Source: Chloroflexota bacterium (GTDB taxonomy: Bacteria; Chloroflexota; Anaerolineae; Anaerolineales; UBA11579). From it: a stretch of DNA of 51,142 bases. Positions 44,605 through 51,142 of this stretch are shown here, piece by piece. The translations under genes and the position numbers were made by a program. Numbering within the stretch: position 1 is the first letter of the stretch; the number at the start of each line of letters is the position of its first letter. The stretch is taken from the NCBI GenBank assembly GCA_016191875.1, contig JACPVG010000007.1, forward strand, positions 1 through 51,142, written 5' to 3'. A model generated the notes under the pieces. That model was given only the letters and a program-made list of their open reading frames with translations, had not been told where the DNA came from and did no database searches.

Positions 44605-45192
44605 TTACTGGTTGTCCAGAATCGCCGTCACCAGCGCAACTTGCAGGGTGCGGGCATCCACCGGGCCTAGCCATTGGTTGAGCACCGTGCCATCCGGGCC
44701 TAGGATGTACAGACCCGGGCGGTAGCGCGGGTCGTAGCCCAGGGCGTCGATGAACGGGCCGTACTCGTTCGGGCCGTTACGGTCCAGGTCAAGGGTGACG
44801 ATGGTGGCGTAGTCGCCGTACAGTTCGCGTAGCCCATGCACGATGGGCGCCATTTGACGGCAATACGTTCACCACACGGCGCTGAAGTCGAACAACTGCA
44901 CCTTGCCGCTCGCCAGTTGTATCTGACCCGGCGGCGTGGGCTGGAACCAGTCGTTGCCCGGCAGTTCGATGTGCGGCACATCCGGCAGATTGTCCAGATC
45001 TAAGACCGACTCGGGGCTGGGAACCCCCGTCTCCGGTGGCGCACCGATCGCGGTCGTCGGCGAAATGGTGGATGTGGATATCTGGACCTGCGGCTGGGGC
45101 AGGTCGGCTTCCTCGGCAGGCTGGTCGCCGCAGGCTGCAAGTACGAGCGCCGCGGCGATGAAGATCGAAAATCTTATTGGCAGTGATGGCAT
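44605..45192 (-). CDS. Candidate selenoprotein: thioredoxin-like lipoprotein with UGA at UxxC
   Basis: Translated through one in-frame TGA (44869-44871), this is a 195-residue thioredoxin-fold lipoprotein. The start at 45192 gives a lipobox (LVLAAC, Cys 21) with GGAG nine nt upstream. After a Pro/Thr/Ser-rich linker the thioredoxin domain begins (QLFDFSAVW), then the stop at position 108, then TYCRQMAPIV. The TGA falls exactly at the first Cys of the expected WCxxC, making UxxC with C111. Downstream sequence stays in frame and keeps the thioredoxin pattern, including the cis-Pro region (YRPGLYILGPDG) and a normal TAA stop. A hairpin consistent with a bacterial SECIS follows the TGA. Alternatives are a Cys-to-stop mutation or a base error. 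Confidence 0.6.
44832..44848 (-). promoter_or_regulatory. Possible bacterial SECIS hairpin
   Basis: On the minus strand, 20 nt after the TGA, GCCCAT and ATGGGC form a 6-bp stem with loop CGTGC. The G is the second base of the loop, and the distance from TGA to loop is 26 nt. From memory, bacterial SECIS models ask for a small apical loop with a G in its first two positions about 16-37 nt after UGA. This fits, but short stems occur by chance in high-GC DNA. Confidence 0.45.
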
Positions 45193-45364
45193 TGTTCGCG
45201 CTCCGAAATTGGTTTCAGGTTCTGACTCAGTGTATCCGAAAGTCCTTACGGGGAGATTAATCCAATGGCTTCGCACCCAAAACCCCACCTGGAGGTCTTT
45301 TGTGGTAAATTGCTTCTGAAAACCACTCCGGTAAGCAAATACTTGCTCGCCTCATCTATTTCCC

Positions 45365-45919
45365 ATGACCCCCTTCCCAAAACATTGGAACCTATTTTCA
45401 GCCGCCATGCTGCTGGTCGGGGCCGCCTGGATAGCCGTGAGCGCCCGCCTGCCCGGCGCAGGCGCCGCCCGCCTGCCCGCCCCCCAGGTGGGCTTCCCTG
45501 CGCCTGATTTTGAACTGGGCACCCCCGGCGGCGAGCCCATTGCCCTGTCCGACCTACGCGGCAAGGCAGTGCTGGTGAACCTGTGGGCTTCGTGGTGCGG
45601 CCCGTGCCGCGCAGAAATGCCCGCCATCCAGCGAGTGTACGAAGAATACGCCAGCCGGGGTTTCGTCGTGCTGGCCGTGAACGCCACCAATCAGGATTCT
45701 GTGACGGCGGCGGTTGACTTTGCGCAGGCCCTTGGCCTCACCTTCCCCATCCTGCTCGACCTGGACGGCGCGGTCAGCCGTCAGTACGGCCTGCGCGCCC
45801 TGCCCACATCATTCTTCATCCGCCCTGACGGGGTTATCGAAGAAGTGGTCATCGGCGGGCCGATGGCCGAAGCCCTGTTGCGCACCCGCGTCGAACGCCT
45901 GCTCGAAGGCATGCCTTGA
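45365..45919 (+). CDS. TlpA/ResA-like membrane-anchored thioredoxin
   Basis: A 184-residue thiol-disulfide oxidoreductase with an N-terminal membrane anchor (about 9-28) and an AhpC/TSA-Redoxin fold: FPAPDFELGTPGGEPIALSD, then VNLWASWCGPCRAEMPAIQ with the active site WCGPC, and a cis-Pro LPTSFF. It should reduce or exchange disulfides on the outer face of the membrane, for example for cytochrome maturation. It runs opposite to the candidate selenoprotein (172-bp divergent gap). Its TGA stop overlaps the next gene's ATG by one base. Confidence 0.92.
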   Translation: MTPFPKHWNLFSAAMLLVGAAWIAVSARLPGAGAARLPAPQVGFPAPDFELGTPGGEPIALSDLRGKAVLVNLWASWCGPCRAEMPAIQRVYEEYASRGFVVLAVNATNQDSVTAAVDFAQALGLTFPILLDLDGAVSRQYGLRALPTSFFIRPDGVIEEVVIGGPMAEALLRTRVERLLEGMP

Positions 45920-46659
45920 TGCTCCCGATCCTCAACGTTGGTCCGCTGGCCGTGCCGGTCCCGGAACTGCTTCTCCTGGCAGGTGTCTGGTTCGGCCTCA
46001 GCCTGGCTGAGAAACACGCCCCGCGCCGGGCATTCCATACCGAGACTCTCTACAATCTGGTGTCTGTGATTCTGCTCAGCGGGGTGCTGGCCGCCCGCGC
46101 GGCCTACGCGTTGCGGTATTCGTCCGCATTCGCCGCCAGCCCGGCCAGCCTGCTCTCGCTTAACCCCGGCCTGCTGGATAGCGGCGGCGGGCTGGTCGGC
46201 GGTCTGCTTGCAGGCTGGATCTACGGCCAGCGTAAGGGGCTGGCGCTCTGGCCCACGCTGGATGCCCTCGCCCCGCTGCTTGGCGTGATGCTGGTGATGA
46301 TTCCGCTGGCAAACCTGGCCAGCGGCGGTGCCTACGGCGCGGAGACAGATCTCCCCTGGGCCATCACGCTGTGGGGCGCGGCGCGCCATCCGGCGCAATT
46401 GTACGAAGCGTCCGCCGCCGGGCTGATTCTGGCGCGGCTGTTCCCCGCCCCGGGCATGGCCAACCGCCCTGCCGGGCAGGACTTCCTCTTGTTGGCAACC
46501 TGGAGCGCCGCAGCACGCCTGTTGCTTGAGGCTTTCCGGGGAGACAGTCTCACGATCTTCGGCGAATTGCGCGCCGCCCAGTTGGCGGCCTGGCTTGTCC
46601 TGGCGGCGGCCCTTGTGCTGCTGGGGAAGATGCGCGCGCCCAGGGAACAAAGCGCGTAG
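45919..46659 (+). CDS. Lgt-like membrane protein, divergent
   Basis: The 246-residue protein has about seven membrane segments and resembles prolipoprotein diacylglyceryl transferase: RHPAQLYEASAAG carries the Lgt signature (HPxQLYE), and SGGGLVGGLLAGWIYG lies where Lgt has its HGG motif. The conserved His of that motif is Gly here, so classic Lgt activity is doubtful. The ATG overlaps the TlpA-like stop by one base, so both proteins are made together. An upstream TTG three bases earlier is less likely to be the start. Confidence 0.75.
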   Translation: MLPILNVGPLAVPVPELLLLAGVWFGLSLAEKHAPRRAFHTETLYNLVSVILLSGVLAARAAYALRYSSAFAASPASLLSLNPGLLDSGGGLVGGLLAGWIYGQRKGLALWPTLDALAPLLGVMLVMIPLANLASGGAYGAETDLPWAITLWGAARHPAQLYEASAAGLILARLFPAPGMANRPAGQDFLLLATWSAAARLLLEAFRGDSLTIFGELRAAQLAAWLVLAAALVLLGKMRAPREQSA

Positions 46660-46749
46660 TCTCCAATTACCTCCCAAGTCGTCCGGAAGGCTTTCCAAAG
46701 GCGAACATGCCGAATAAAGAACTTCGGATGGACTACTTCAAAAACCCAC

Positions 46750-46755
46750 TACAAT
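46750..46755 (+). promoter_or_regulatory. -10 box of the pteridine-reductase-like gene, leaderless type
   Basis: TACAAT ends six nt before the ATG at 46762. No ribosome site is present. Confidence 0.5.
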
Positions 46756-46761
46756 AGGCGT

Positions 46762-47484
46762 ATGTCCCTGAGCGGCAAAACCATCCTCGTCACCGGCGCG
46801 GCGGTGCGCCTTGGCCGCAGCATGGCGCGCGGCATCGCCCAGGCCGGGGCGAACGTCGTCCTGCATTACGGGCAGTCGGCCGAGGCGGCGCAGGAACTCA
46901 GATTTGAGCTGGAGACGCTGGGGATTCAAGCCCACTTGGCCCGGGCGGACCTGAACGAACCAGCCCAGATCGAGGAGCTCATGGCCGAGTCGCTTTCCCA
47001 TGGCCCGCTGTATGGCCTCGTCAACAGCGCCAGCATCTTTGAGAACAAAGGATTGACTGAAACCGACCTGGATACCTGGCGGCGACACCTGCAGATCAAC
47101 TTGACCGCGCCCTTCCTCCTCGCCCGGCGGTTCGCGGCCGCTGCTGCCGCCGCCGAGGGACGCATCGTCAACATTCTGGATTGGCGTGCCTTGCGCCCGG
47201 GAGCCGACCATTTCGCTTATTCCGTCAGCAAAGCCGGGCTGGCAGCGCTGACCCGCTCGCTGGCGGCCGCCCTGGCCCCGAACATCACCGTGAATGGTCT
47301 TGCCCTGGGAGCAGTCCTGCCGCCCAGCGACGACGGCGACATCCGCGCAGTGCTCGCCAGCGTGCCCGCCGGCCGTTGGGCGGAGCTGGATGAAGTCAAC
47401 CGCGCCCTGCTGTTCCTGCTCGACGGTCCGGCCTACATCACCGGTGAGATCCTTCATCTGGATGGCGGCCGGCATCTGACATAA
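46762..47484 (+). CDS. Pteridine-reductase/FolM-like SDR
   Basis: A 240-residue short-chain reductase with an altered cofactor motif VTGAAVRLGRSMA, in which the usual GxxxGxG becomes AAVRLGRS, a feature of pteridine reductases and FolM (dihydromonapterin reductase). NSASIFE replaces the NNAG motif, and YSVSKAG carries the catalytic YxxxK. The next genes are folB and folK, which strongly suggests a role in tetrahydropterin or dihydrofolate formation. It ends 54 bp before folB. The start is predicted to be leaderless. Confidence 0.8.
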   Translation: MSLSGKTILVTGAAVRLGRSMARGIAQAGANVVLHYGQSAEAAQELRFELETLGIQAHLARADLNEPAQIEELMAESLSHGPLYGLVNSASIFENKGLTETDLDTWRRHLQINLTAPFLLARRFAAAAAAAEGRIVNILDWRALRPGADHFAYSVSKAGLAALTRSLAAALAPNITVNGLALGAVLPPSDDGDIRAVLASVPAGRWAELDEVNRALLFLLDGPAYITGEILHLDGGRHLT

Positions 47485-47538
47485 CTCTGAACACGTTGAA
47501 AGGCGTCTCCATCTGGAGACCAACAAGGGAGCAATTTC

Positions 47539-47895
47539 ATGGACCAGATCATCATCAAGAACCTGCGCGCCCGCGGCATCATCGGCATGAACGATTGGGA
47601 GCGCGAGAAAGCCCAGGAGATCGTCATCAGCATCACCGCCTTCACCGACACCCGTCAGGCGGGCGAAAACGACGACATCCAGACCAGCGTGAACTACCGC
47701 ACCCTGGCGAAGAAAACCCTGCGGCATGCCGAAACCGCCAACCGCTTCACCGTCGAGGCCCTGGCAGAGGACATCGCCCGGCTGTGTCTGGAAGAGCCCA
47801 ACGTGCTGGCCGTGCGGGTGCGGGTGGAGAAACCCGGCGCGGCGCGGTTTGCCGATTCGGTTGGAGTGGAGATTGAGCGCGGGCGGCAAGACTGA
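47539..47895 (+). CDS. folB: Dihydroneopterin aldolase
   Basis: FolB converts 7,8-dihydroneopterin to 6-hydroxymethyl-7,8-dihydropterin. The 118-residue protein has the family start DQIIIKNLRARGIIGMNDWE (GxxxxE) and the motifs SVNYRTLAKKT and EKPGAARFADSVGVEIER, with Lys in VEKPGA as the catalytic residue. Usual length is 115-125. GGGAG lies eight nt upstream of the ATG. folK overlaps its end by 23 bp. Confidence 0.96.
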   Translation: MDQIIIKNLRARGIIGMNDWEREKAQEIVISITAFTDTRQAGENDDIQTSVNYRTLAKKTLRHAETANRFTVEALAEDIARLCLEEPNVLAVRVRVEKPGAARFADSVGVEIERGRQD

Positions 47896-48355
47896 GCGGG
47901 TCTACCTGGCGCTGGGGAGCAACATCGAACCGGAGCGCCACCTGCGGCAGGCGGTGGCGGAACTGCGCGCCCGCTTTCCGATTTTGGCCATCTCTTCCGT
48001 CTGGCGCACGCCGCCGGTGGGCGGGCCAGGGCCGGATTACCTGAACGCCGCGCTGGGCATCGAATGCGAACTGCCGCTCCGGGCGCTCAAATACCGCGTC
48101 CTGCGGCCGCTGGAGGCCGCCATGGGGCGCGTGCGCCGGAAAGACAAGAACGCGCCGCGTGTCATCGATATTGATCCGATCATCTTCGGCAAGGACATCC
48201 TGGACCCCGAAATCTGGACACAGGCGCACCTGGCGGTGCCGTTGGCGGAACTGCTGCCCGGGCTTGTTCGCCCGCTGACCGGCGAAGGCCTGGCCAGTGT
48301 GGCGGACCTCCTGCGCCACACCGCGGATATCCAGCATATATCGCTTTCCCTCTGA
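47873..48355 (+). CDS. folK: 6-Hydroxymethyl-7,8-dihydropterin pyrophosphokinase
   Basis: FolK transfers pyrophosphate from ATP to the product of FolB. The 160-residue protein starts near VYLALGSNIEPERHL and has the VGGPGPDYLNAAL and PRVIDIDPIIFG motifs (ID/D metal residues) of the family. The start is a TTG at 47873 with GGAG six nt upstream, which gives an overlap of 23 bp with folB. Another start would lie even deeper in folB. The gene is the last of the pterin cluster. Confidence 0.93.
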   Translation: MSAGGKTERVYLALGSNIEPERHLRQAVAELRARFPILAISSVWRTPPVGGPGPDYLNAALGIECELPLRALKYRVLRPLEAAMGRVRRKDKNAPRVIDIDPIIFGKDILDPEIWTQAHLAVPLAELLPGLVRPLTGEGLASVADLLRHTADIQHISLSL

Positions 48356-48363
48356 AAAGCAAA

Positions 48364-48384
48364 GCGCCTCCGTAGAGGAGGCGC
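48364..48384. terminator. Terminator between folK and the Flp pilin gene
   Basis: GCGCCTCC and GGAGGCGC form an 8-bp stem with a GTAGA loop. On the minus strand it is followed by TTTGCTTTTC, so it ends the Flp pilin transcript and may also end the folate one. Confidence 0.82.
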
Positions 48385-48438
48385 CCGCCAGGTTCTTGGG
48401 TGGGAGGATCGGATTTTCCTGGTATGCCCGTTACCGCG

Positions 48439-48585
48439 TTAAAGCCCACTGATGATATTACTGAACACGTCGCCGATCGTCGTTCCAAATAGTCCTAAAA
48501 CAACGATGACTACTATCGCGATGAATACAAGCAACAATGCATATTCGACGATCGACTGGCCCTTCTCCATCCATCTTGCACCCAT
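48439..48585 (-). CDS. Flp/Fap-type pilin
   Basis: A 48-residue pilin of the type IVb Flp family. The segment MEKGQSIVEYALLLVFIAIV has the prepilin cleavage site G9/Q10, and Glu is at the fifth position of the mature protein. The start at 48585 is chosen because AAGGAGGTG lies just upstream. A TATAAT box (48638-48643) precedes it. No tad secretion or prepilin peptidase genes are in the window. Confidence 0.93.
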   Translation of the reverse strand: MGARWMEKGQSIVEYALLLVFIAIVVIVVLGLFGTTIGDVFSNIISGL

Positions 48586-48637
48586 ATCCCCACCTCCTTT
48601 CGCCCGTCCGTGCAAGAACCTATTAAGTTGTAGGTCC

Positions 48638-48643
48638 ATTATA
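48638..48643 (-). promoter_or_regulatory. -10 box of the Flp pilin gene
   Basis: A perfect TATAAT on the minus strand about 50 bp before the start. No clear -35 is visible. Confidence 0.5.
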
Positions 48644-48726
48644 TCCCGTGCGGCTGTGGCAGATATGGGTGAATTGTCCTGCTTCGGGATGCGGGTGGCC
48701 GCCCGGCCCGTGTGCTGGCGCTCAGC

Positions 48727-50139
48727 TCAGAGTAGGCTGAGGAAGCGCCAGATCTCCAGCATGGCCAGCGTGTCCAGTCGGCAGTACGCGAGCAGGTCCT
48801 GGATGGCTTCCCGCCGCGCCTCTCCCTGCCGCGCCCCGCGAACCAGTTCCTCCCAGACCTGCATGGCCTGGCTGCCCTCCCCCACCGGCAGGTCGGCGTA
48901 GCTGAACTGCGGCAGCAGGACCGGCAGAACGGATTTGATCGATGCGCTGCCCTTGAAACCGGGATGAATGTAATGCCCCTGGCCGAAAACGGTCATCAGG
49001 TCGAAGAGCCGGTCGTTGATGCTGAGCAGCGTCTCGGCGTACTCCGGGTACAGGGATGCCATCTCCTTGTTGCGGGCCGCCTCAAAGCCCTTGTTCCACA
49101 CCAGCACCGCGCCGGTCGGCTGCATCACGGCCGCCAGGGCGGCCGCCACGCTCCGGCCGGGGTCGTCCGGGCCGAGCGCCAGATGCTCGAAGTGCTGCGG
49201 GTCGGCCCCAGGTTCGGTCAGCACGTGCAGCGAAAACTGGAAGACCATATCCTGGTAGGGGCGGTATCCCTTGAACCACGGCAGGCTGGGGTCGAAGGTC
49301 TCATAGTCCAGAAACCACAGCGGCCAGGCCAAGCCGGCCAGCGTTGAGCGGATCCGCTCAACATCGATCAGCGGCGCGCCGGTCTGGGTCGCCAGCACCA
49401 TTCGGCGTTGCCTGTCGGTCAGGGGAAAGTCGCCCGGTACGTCGCGCAGGTCAAGGACGCCCCGCTCGCGCAGTTCGGCCGCCTTGCCGGCATTCAGGCG
49501 CGGGATATCGTAGATGGATAACTCCGGAAGGCCGGGATGGCACACTTCCGGGCACGGGCAGGTATTGGGGTTAGTGCAATGCGCTTCCAGCGGCGCGGCG
49601 GCTGCCTCGGCCAGGAGCGCATGCGCGCGGGCGCGCTCCGCCAGCACCAGCGGCTCGACGACCTCAATCTGAGCGGTCACATCCTCGGCGATGAACAGCC
49701 CGGCAGGTTTCAGTTCCGCGCCACGCACGTATTCCCGGTTCAAATGCACGATGGTTGCGCGCCGCAGCGGGTGGTGGGTGCGTAACACCAGCGCCTGGAA
49801 AGCGGTGTCCTCGATATGGCTCGCATCCAGCCGCGTGACGGCCTTTATTTCGTACAGGTCCACATCGCCGCTGGCTTCGTCACGCGCCAGGACATCCGCC
49901 CTGAATTCGTAGGGCCCATCCGAGAAGGTCGGCTGCCAGTTCAACACCGCCTGCCCGGCCAGGCGCGCCTCCAGGAAGGCCCGCGCCGCCGGCTCAATGG
50001 CCAACCCCTGCCGCATCCGGTGCAAGTCCTGGGCCGAGGGGGGCGCGTCCGAGAGCCGCCCGTGCGCCCTGGCCCACAGGTGCAGCGGAGCCTGGCGGTA
50101 AAGCAGGTAATCGGACTTCGTGAGAGTGCCGGCATCCAT
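48727..50139 (-). CDS. TM0106/DUF2779-family nuclease with Fe-S-type cysteines
   Basis: The 470-residue protein joins a PD-(D/E)xK nuclease-like domain (about 1-235) to a DUF2779 C-terminal domain. The nuclease motif is FRADVL, followed by DLYEIKAVT (ExK). A Cys set CTNPNTCPCPEVC (about 187-199) resembles the cluster of Cas4/AddB-type nucleases. The C-terminal part has DYETFDP and RLDTLAM, compatible with a DEDD-type exonuclease. Relatives are encoded in many bacteria without an agreed role. The ATG is eight nt after a TAGAAT box. Confidence 0.82.
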   Translation of the reverse strand: MDAGTLTKSDYLLYRQAPLHLWARAHGRLSDAPPSAQDLHRMRQGLAIEPAARAFLEARLAGQAVLNWQPTFSDGPYEFRADVLARDEASGDVDLYEIKAVTRLDASHIEDTAFQALVLRTHHPLRRATIVHLNREYVRGAELKPAGLFIAEDVTAQIEVVEPLVLAERARAHALLAEAAAAPLEAHCTNPNTCPCPEVCHPGLPELSIYDIPRLNAGKAAELRERGVLDLRDVPGDFPLTDRQRRMVLATQTGAPLIDVERIRSTLAGLAWPLWFLDYETFDPSLPWFKGYRPYQDMVFQFSLHVLTEPGADPQHFEHLALGPDDPGRSVAAALAAVMQPTGAVLVWNKGFEAARNKEMASLYPEYAETLLSINDRLFDLMTVFGQGHYIHPGFKGSASIKSVLPVLLPQFSYADLPVGEGSQAMQVWEELVRGARQGEARREAIQDLLAYCRLDTLAMLEIWRFLSLL

Positions 50140-50147
50140 TGCTCGCT

Positions 50148-50153
50148 ATTCTA
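50148..50153 (-). promoter_or_regulatory. -10 box of the nuclease gene, leaderless type
   Basis: On the minus strand TAGAAT ends eight nt before the ATG at 50137-50139, with no ribosome site. It lies close to the divergent TATAAT at 50168. Confidence 0.5.
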
Positions 50154-50167
50154 CCCGTGACGCCTGC

Positions 50168-50173
50168 TATAAT
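50168..50173 (+). promoter_or_regulatory. Extended -10 box of the phosphatase gene
   Basis: TGCTATAAT is an extended -10 box that ends 29 nt before the TTG start. Confidence 0.55.
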
Positions 50174-50202
50174 GCGCGCTGGCTCATACAGAGGCAATCC
50201 GC

Positions 50203-50688
50203 TTGAACGAGAAGAAACGCATTCTGTTCGTCTGCCTCGGCAACATCGTGCGCAGCCCGCTGGCCGAAAACATGTTCCGGCATCTGGCCGAGCAGGCCGG
50301 CGCCGGCGAGCGCTACGAAGTCGATTCCGCCGGGACGGCCGCCTATCACATCGGCGAAGCGCCGGATGCCCGCATGCGCCAGGTGGCCGCCGAGCGCGGC
50401 CTGGTCTACTCCGGAAAGGCCCGCCAGTTCCAGGCCGATGACTTTGAGCGCTTTGACCTGATTCTGCCGATGGATGCCAGCAACAAGGCCGAAATCCTAC
50501 GGCTGGCAGACGGCCAGGCCGCCCACGCCAGGGTACGGCTGTTGCGTGAATTCGACCCGCAGGGCAGCCCGGACGAGCCCGTCCCCGACCCGTACTATGG
50601 CGGTCTGGATGGCTTCCATGAAGTCTACAACATCGTCGCCCGCGCTACGCGCCGCCTGTTCGAAGCCCTGGAACGCGGTGAAGCCTAG
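50203..50688 (+). CDS. Low-molecular-weight protein-tyrosine phosphatase family protein
   Basis: The 161-residue protein has the P-loop CLGNIVRS (C11, R17; CX5R) and the general acid loop VPDPYYGG (D129). The Cys-x5-Arg-Ser set and Asp-Pro fit a low-molecular-weight phosphatase, and the same fold is used by arsenate reductases, for which no extra cysteines are seen here. Substrate unknown. The start is a TTG at 50203, and an in-frame ATG nearby is absent. The ribosome site is weak. Confidence 0.92.
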   Translation: MNEKKRILFVCLGNIVRSPLAENMFRHLAEQAGAGERYEVDSAGTAAYHIGEAPDARMRQVAAERGLVYSGKARQFQADDFERFDLILPMDASNKAEILRLADGQAAHARVRLLREFDPQGSPDEPVPDPYYGGLDGFHEVYNIVARATRRLFEALERGEA

Positions 50689-50790
50689 TCCCTGCCCTCA
50701 ACCATTCCCGGCGGTCAGGCGCCGATTGCCTGCAATCTGCCGCCTGCCACCTGCTCTCCGCTTTTCCTCGCCAGAAGCCCCAACCTCTTG

Positions 50791-50796
50791 TAGAAT
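50791..50796 (+). promoter_or_regulatory. recA -10 box
   Basis: TAGAAT lies 37 bp before the recA ATG. I do not see a LexA box of the GAACnnnnGTTC type near it, nor a good -35. Confidence 0.5.
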
Positions 50797-50833
50797 AGCC
50801 TGAGAAAGTCTATCCATCAGAAGGCAGGAACTC

Positions 50834-51142
50834 ATGAGCGAGAATCGCCAAAAGGCGCTGGATAGCGCGCTCAGCGCCATTACCAAACGTTTTGGAGACG
50901 GGGCCATCATGCGCCTCGGCGAGGCTCACCACCTGGCCGTGGAAGCCATCCCGTCCGGCGCGCTCTCGCTGGATATCGCCCTGGGCGTCGGCGGTATTCC
51001 GCGCGGCCGGGTCACCGAGATCTTCGGCCCCGAATCATCCGGCAAGACTACCATCTGCCTGCACCTCGTCGCCGAATGCCAGAAGATGGGCGGCACCGCC
51101 GCCTTCATCGATATGGAACACGCCCTCGACCCGGCCTACGCC
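50834..51142 (+). CDS. recA: RecA recombinase, N-terminal part (cut by window end)
   Basis: The first 103 residues of RecA are present. The start [16 protein letters not shown] is standard, Walker A is GPESSGKTT (65-73), and [15 protein letters not shown] follows. In the full-length protein RecA polymerises on single-stranded DNA and drives strand exchange and LexA cleavage. The remaining ~240 residues lie beyond the window. An AGGA ribosome site is upstream. Confidence 0.97.
   Translation, partial: MSENRQKALDSALSAITKRFGDGAIMRLGEAHHLAVEAIPSGALSLDIALGVGGIPRGRVTEIFGPESSGKTTICLHLVAECQKMGGTAAFIDMEHALDPAYA

Noticed and set aside
50699..50760. Imperfect GGCGG/CCGCC hairpin after the phosphatase gene
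   Set aside because: The stem has mismatches and no T-run, so I do not call it a terminator.
50780..50833. LexA box upstream of recA
   Set aside because: I did not find GAACnnnnGTTC or a CTGTnnnn-type box. A genome-specific LexA motif could still be present.

Overview
This high-GC window (about 60-65% G+C by eye) looks like a chromosomal segment of a Chloroflexota bacterium, probably Anaerolineae-like. The evidence is indirect: a group I BirA without a DNA-binding domain, lipoproteins with Pro/Thr/Glu-rich linkers, a SepIVA-like coiled-coil gene beside coaD, an unusually long LivM and PhnE, a RecG with a long N-terminal extension, and no outer-membrane genes. The assignment is an inference. 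No rRNA, tRNA, CRISPR array, prophage or insertion sequence was seen. The DNA is densely packed with genes on both strands.

Layout: 1-538 is gene-free DNA with three kinds of short repeat in front of gyrA. 539-5385 holds gyrA, a membrane diguanylate cyclase, a small membrane protein and birA. 5696-11347 is a livKHMGF amino-acid ABC operon, followed by an ornithine cyclodeaminase-family gene and a DAO-family oxidoreductase that could form an imino-acid or D-proline pathway. 13798-16777 holds a small lipoprotein, cinA with a decayed C-terminal domain, a TauE-type exporter and an unknown membrane protein. 16987-19562 holds a fusion of an MTA/SAH-deaminase-like amidohydrolase with a CYTH domain, followed by a free-standing cyclic-nucleotide-binding protein. 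19775-22907 carries ankyrin, TIM-barrel/NTF2-like, HD and DUF218 proteins. 22994-26873 (minus) is phnD-phnC-phnE. 26977-33416 has folC, lon, a Gmad2-type lipoprotein, an SDR and a broken membrane-protein gene. 33563-38531 (minus) has recG, coaD, the SepIVA-like protein and a degenerate REC-GGDEF protein. 38687-44463 (minus) is a copper-resistance operon (csoR, copZ, DoxX, copB, copA). 44605-46659 is a redox/lipoprotein patch. 46762-48355 is a pterin/folate cluster. The end carries a Flp pilin, a TM0106-type nuclease, a low-molecular-weight phosphatase and the start of recA.

Three observations stand out. First, the thioredoxin-like lipoprotein at 44605-45192 (minus) is interrupted by a TGA exactly where the first Cys of its WCxxC motif should be. 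The frame stays open beyond it, and a small hairpin with a G in its loop follows 20 nt later, so this is a good candidate UxxC selenoprotein. Second, the amidohydrolase-CYTH fusion beside a cyclic-nucleotide-binding protein with a preserved phosphate-binding cassette could be an uncharacterised adenine-nucleotide signalling module. Third, at least seven genes have a TAnAAT -10 box only 6-8 nt before the ATG and no Shine-Dalgarno sequence, which points to leaderless transcripts. These coexist with genes that carry strong AGGAGG ribosome sites.

The copper operon has an almost textbook control region: TTGACA-17-TATAAT with a CCCCCATGGGGG palindrome near the predicted transcription start, just upstream of csoR.
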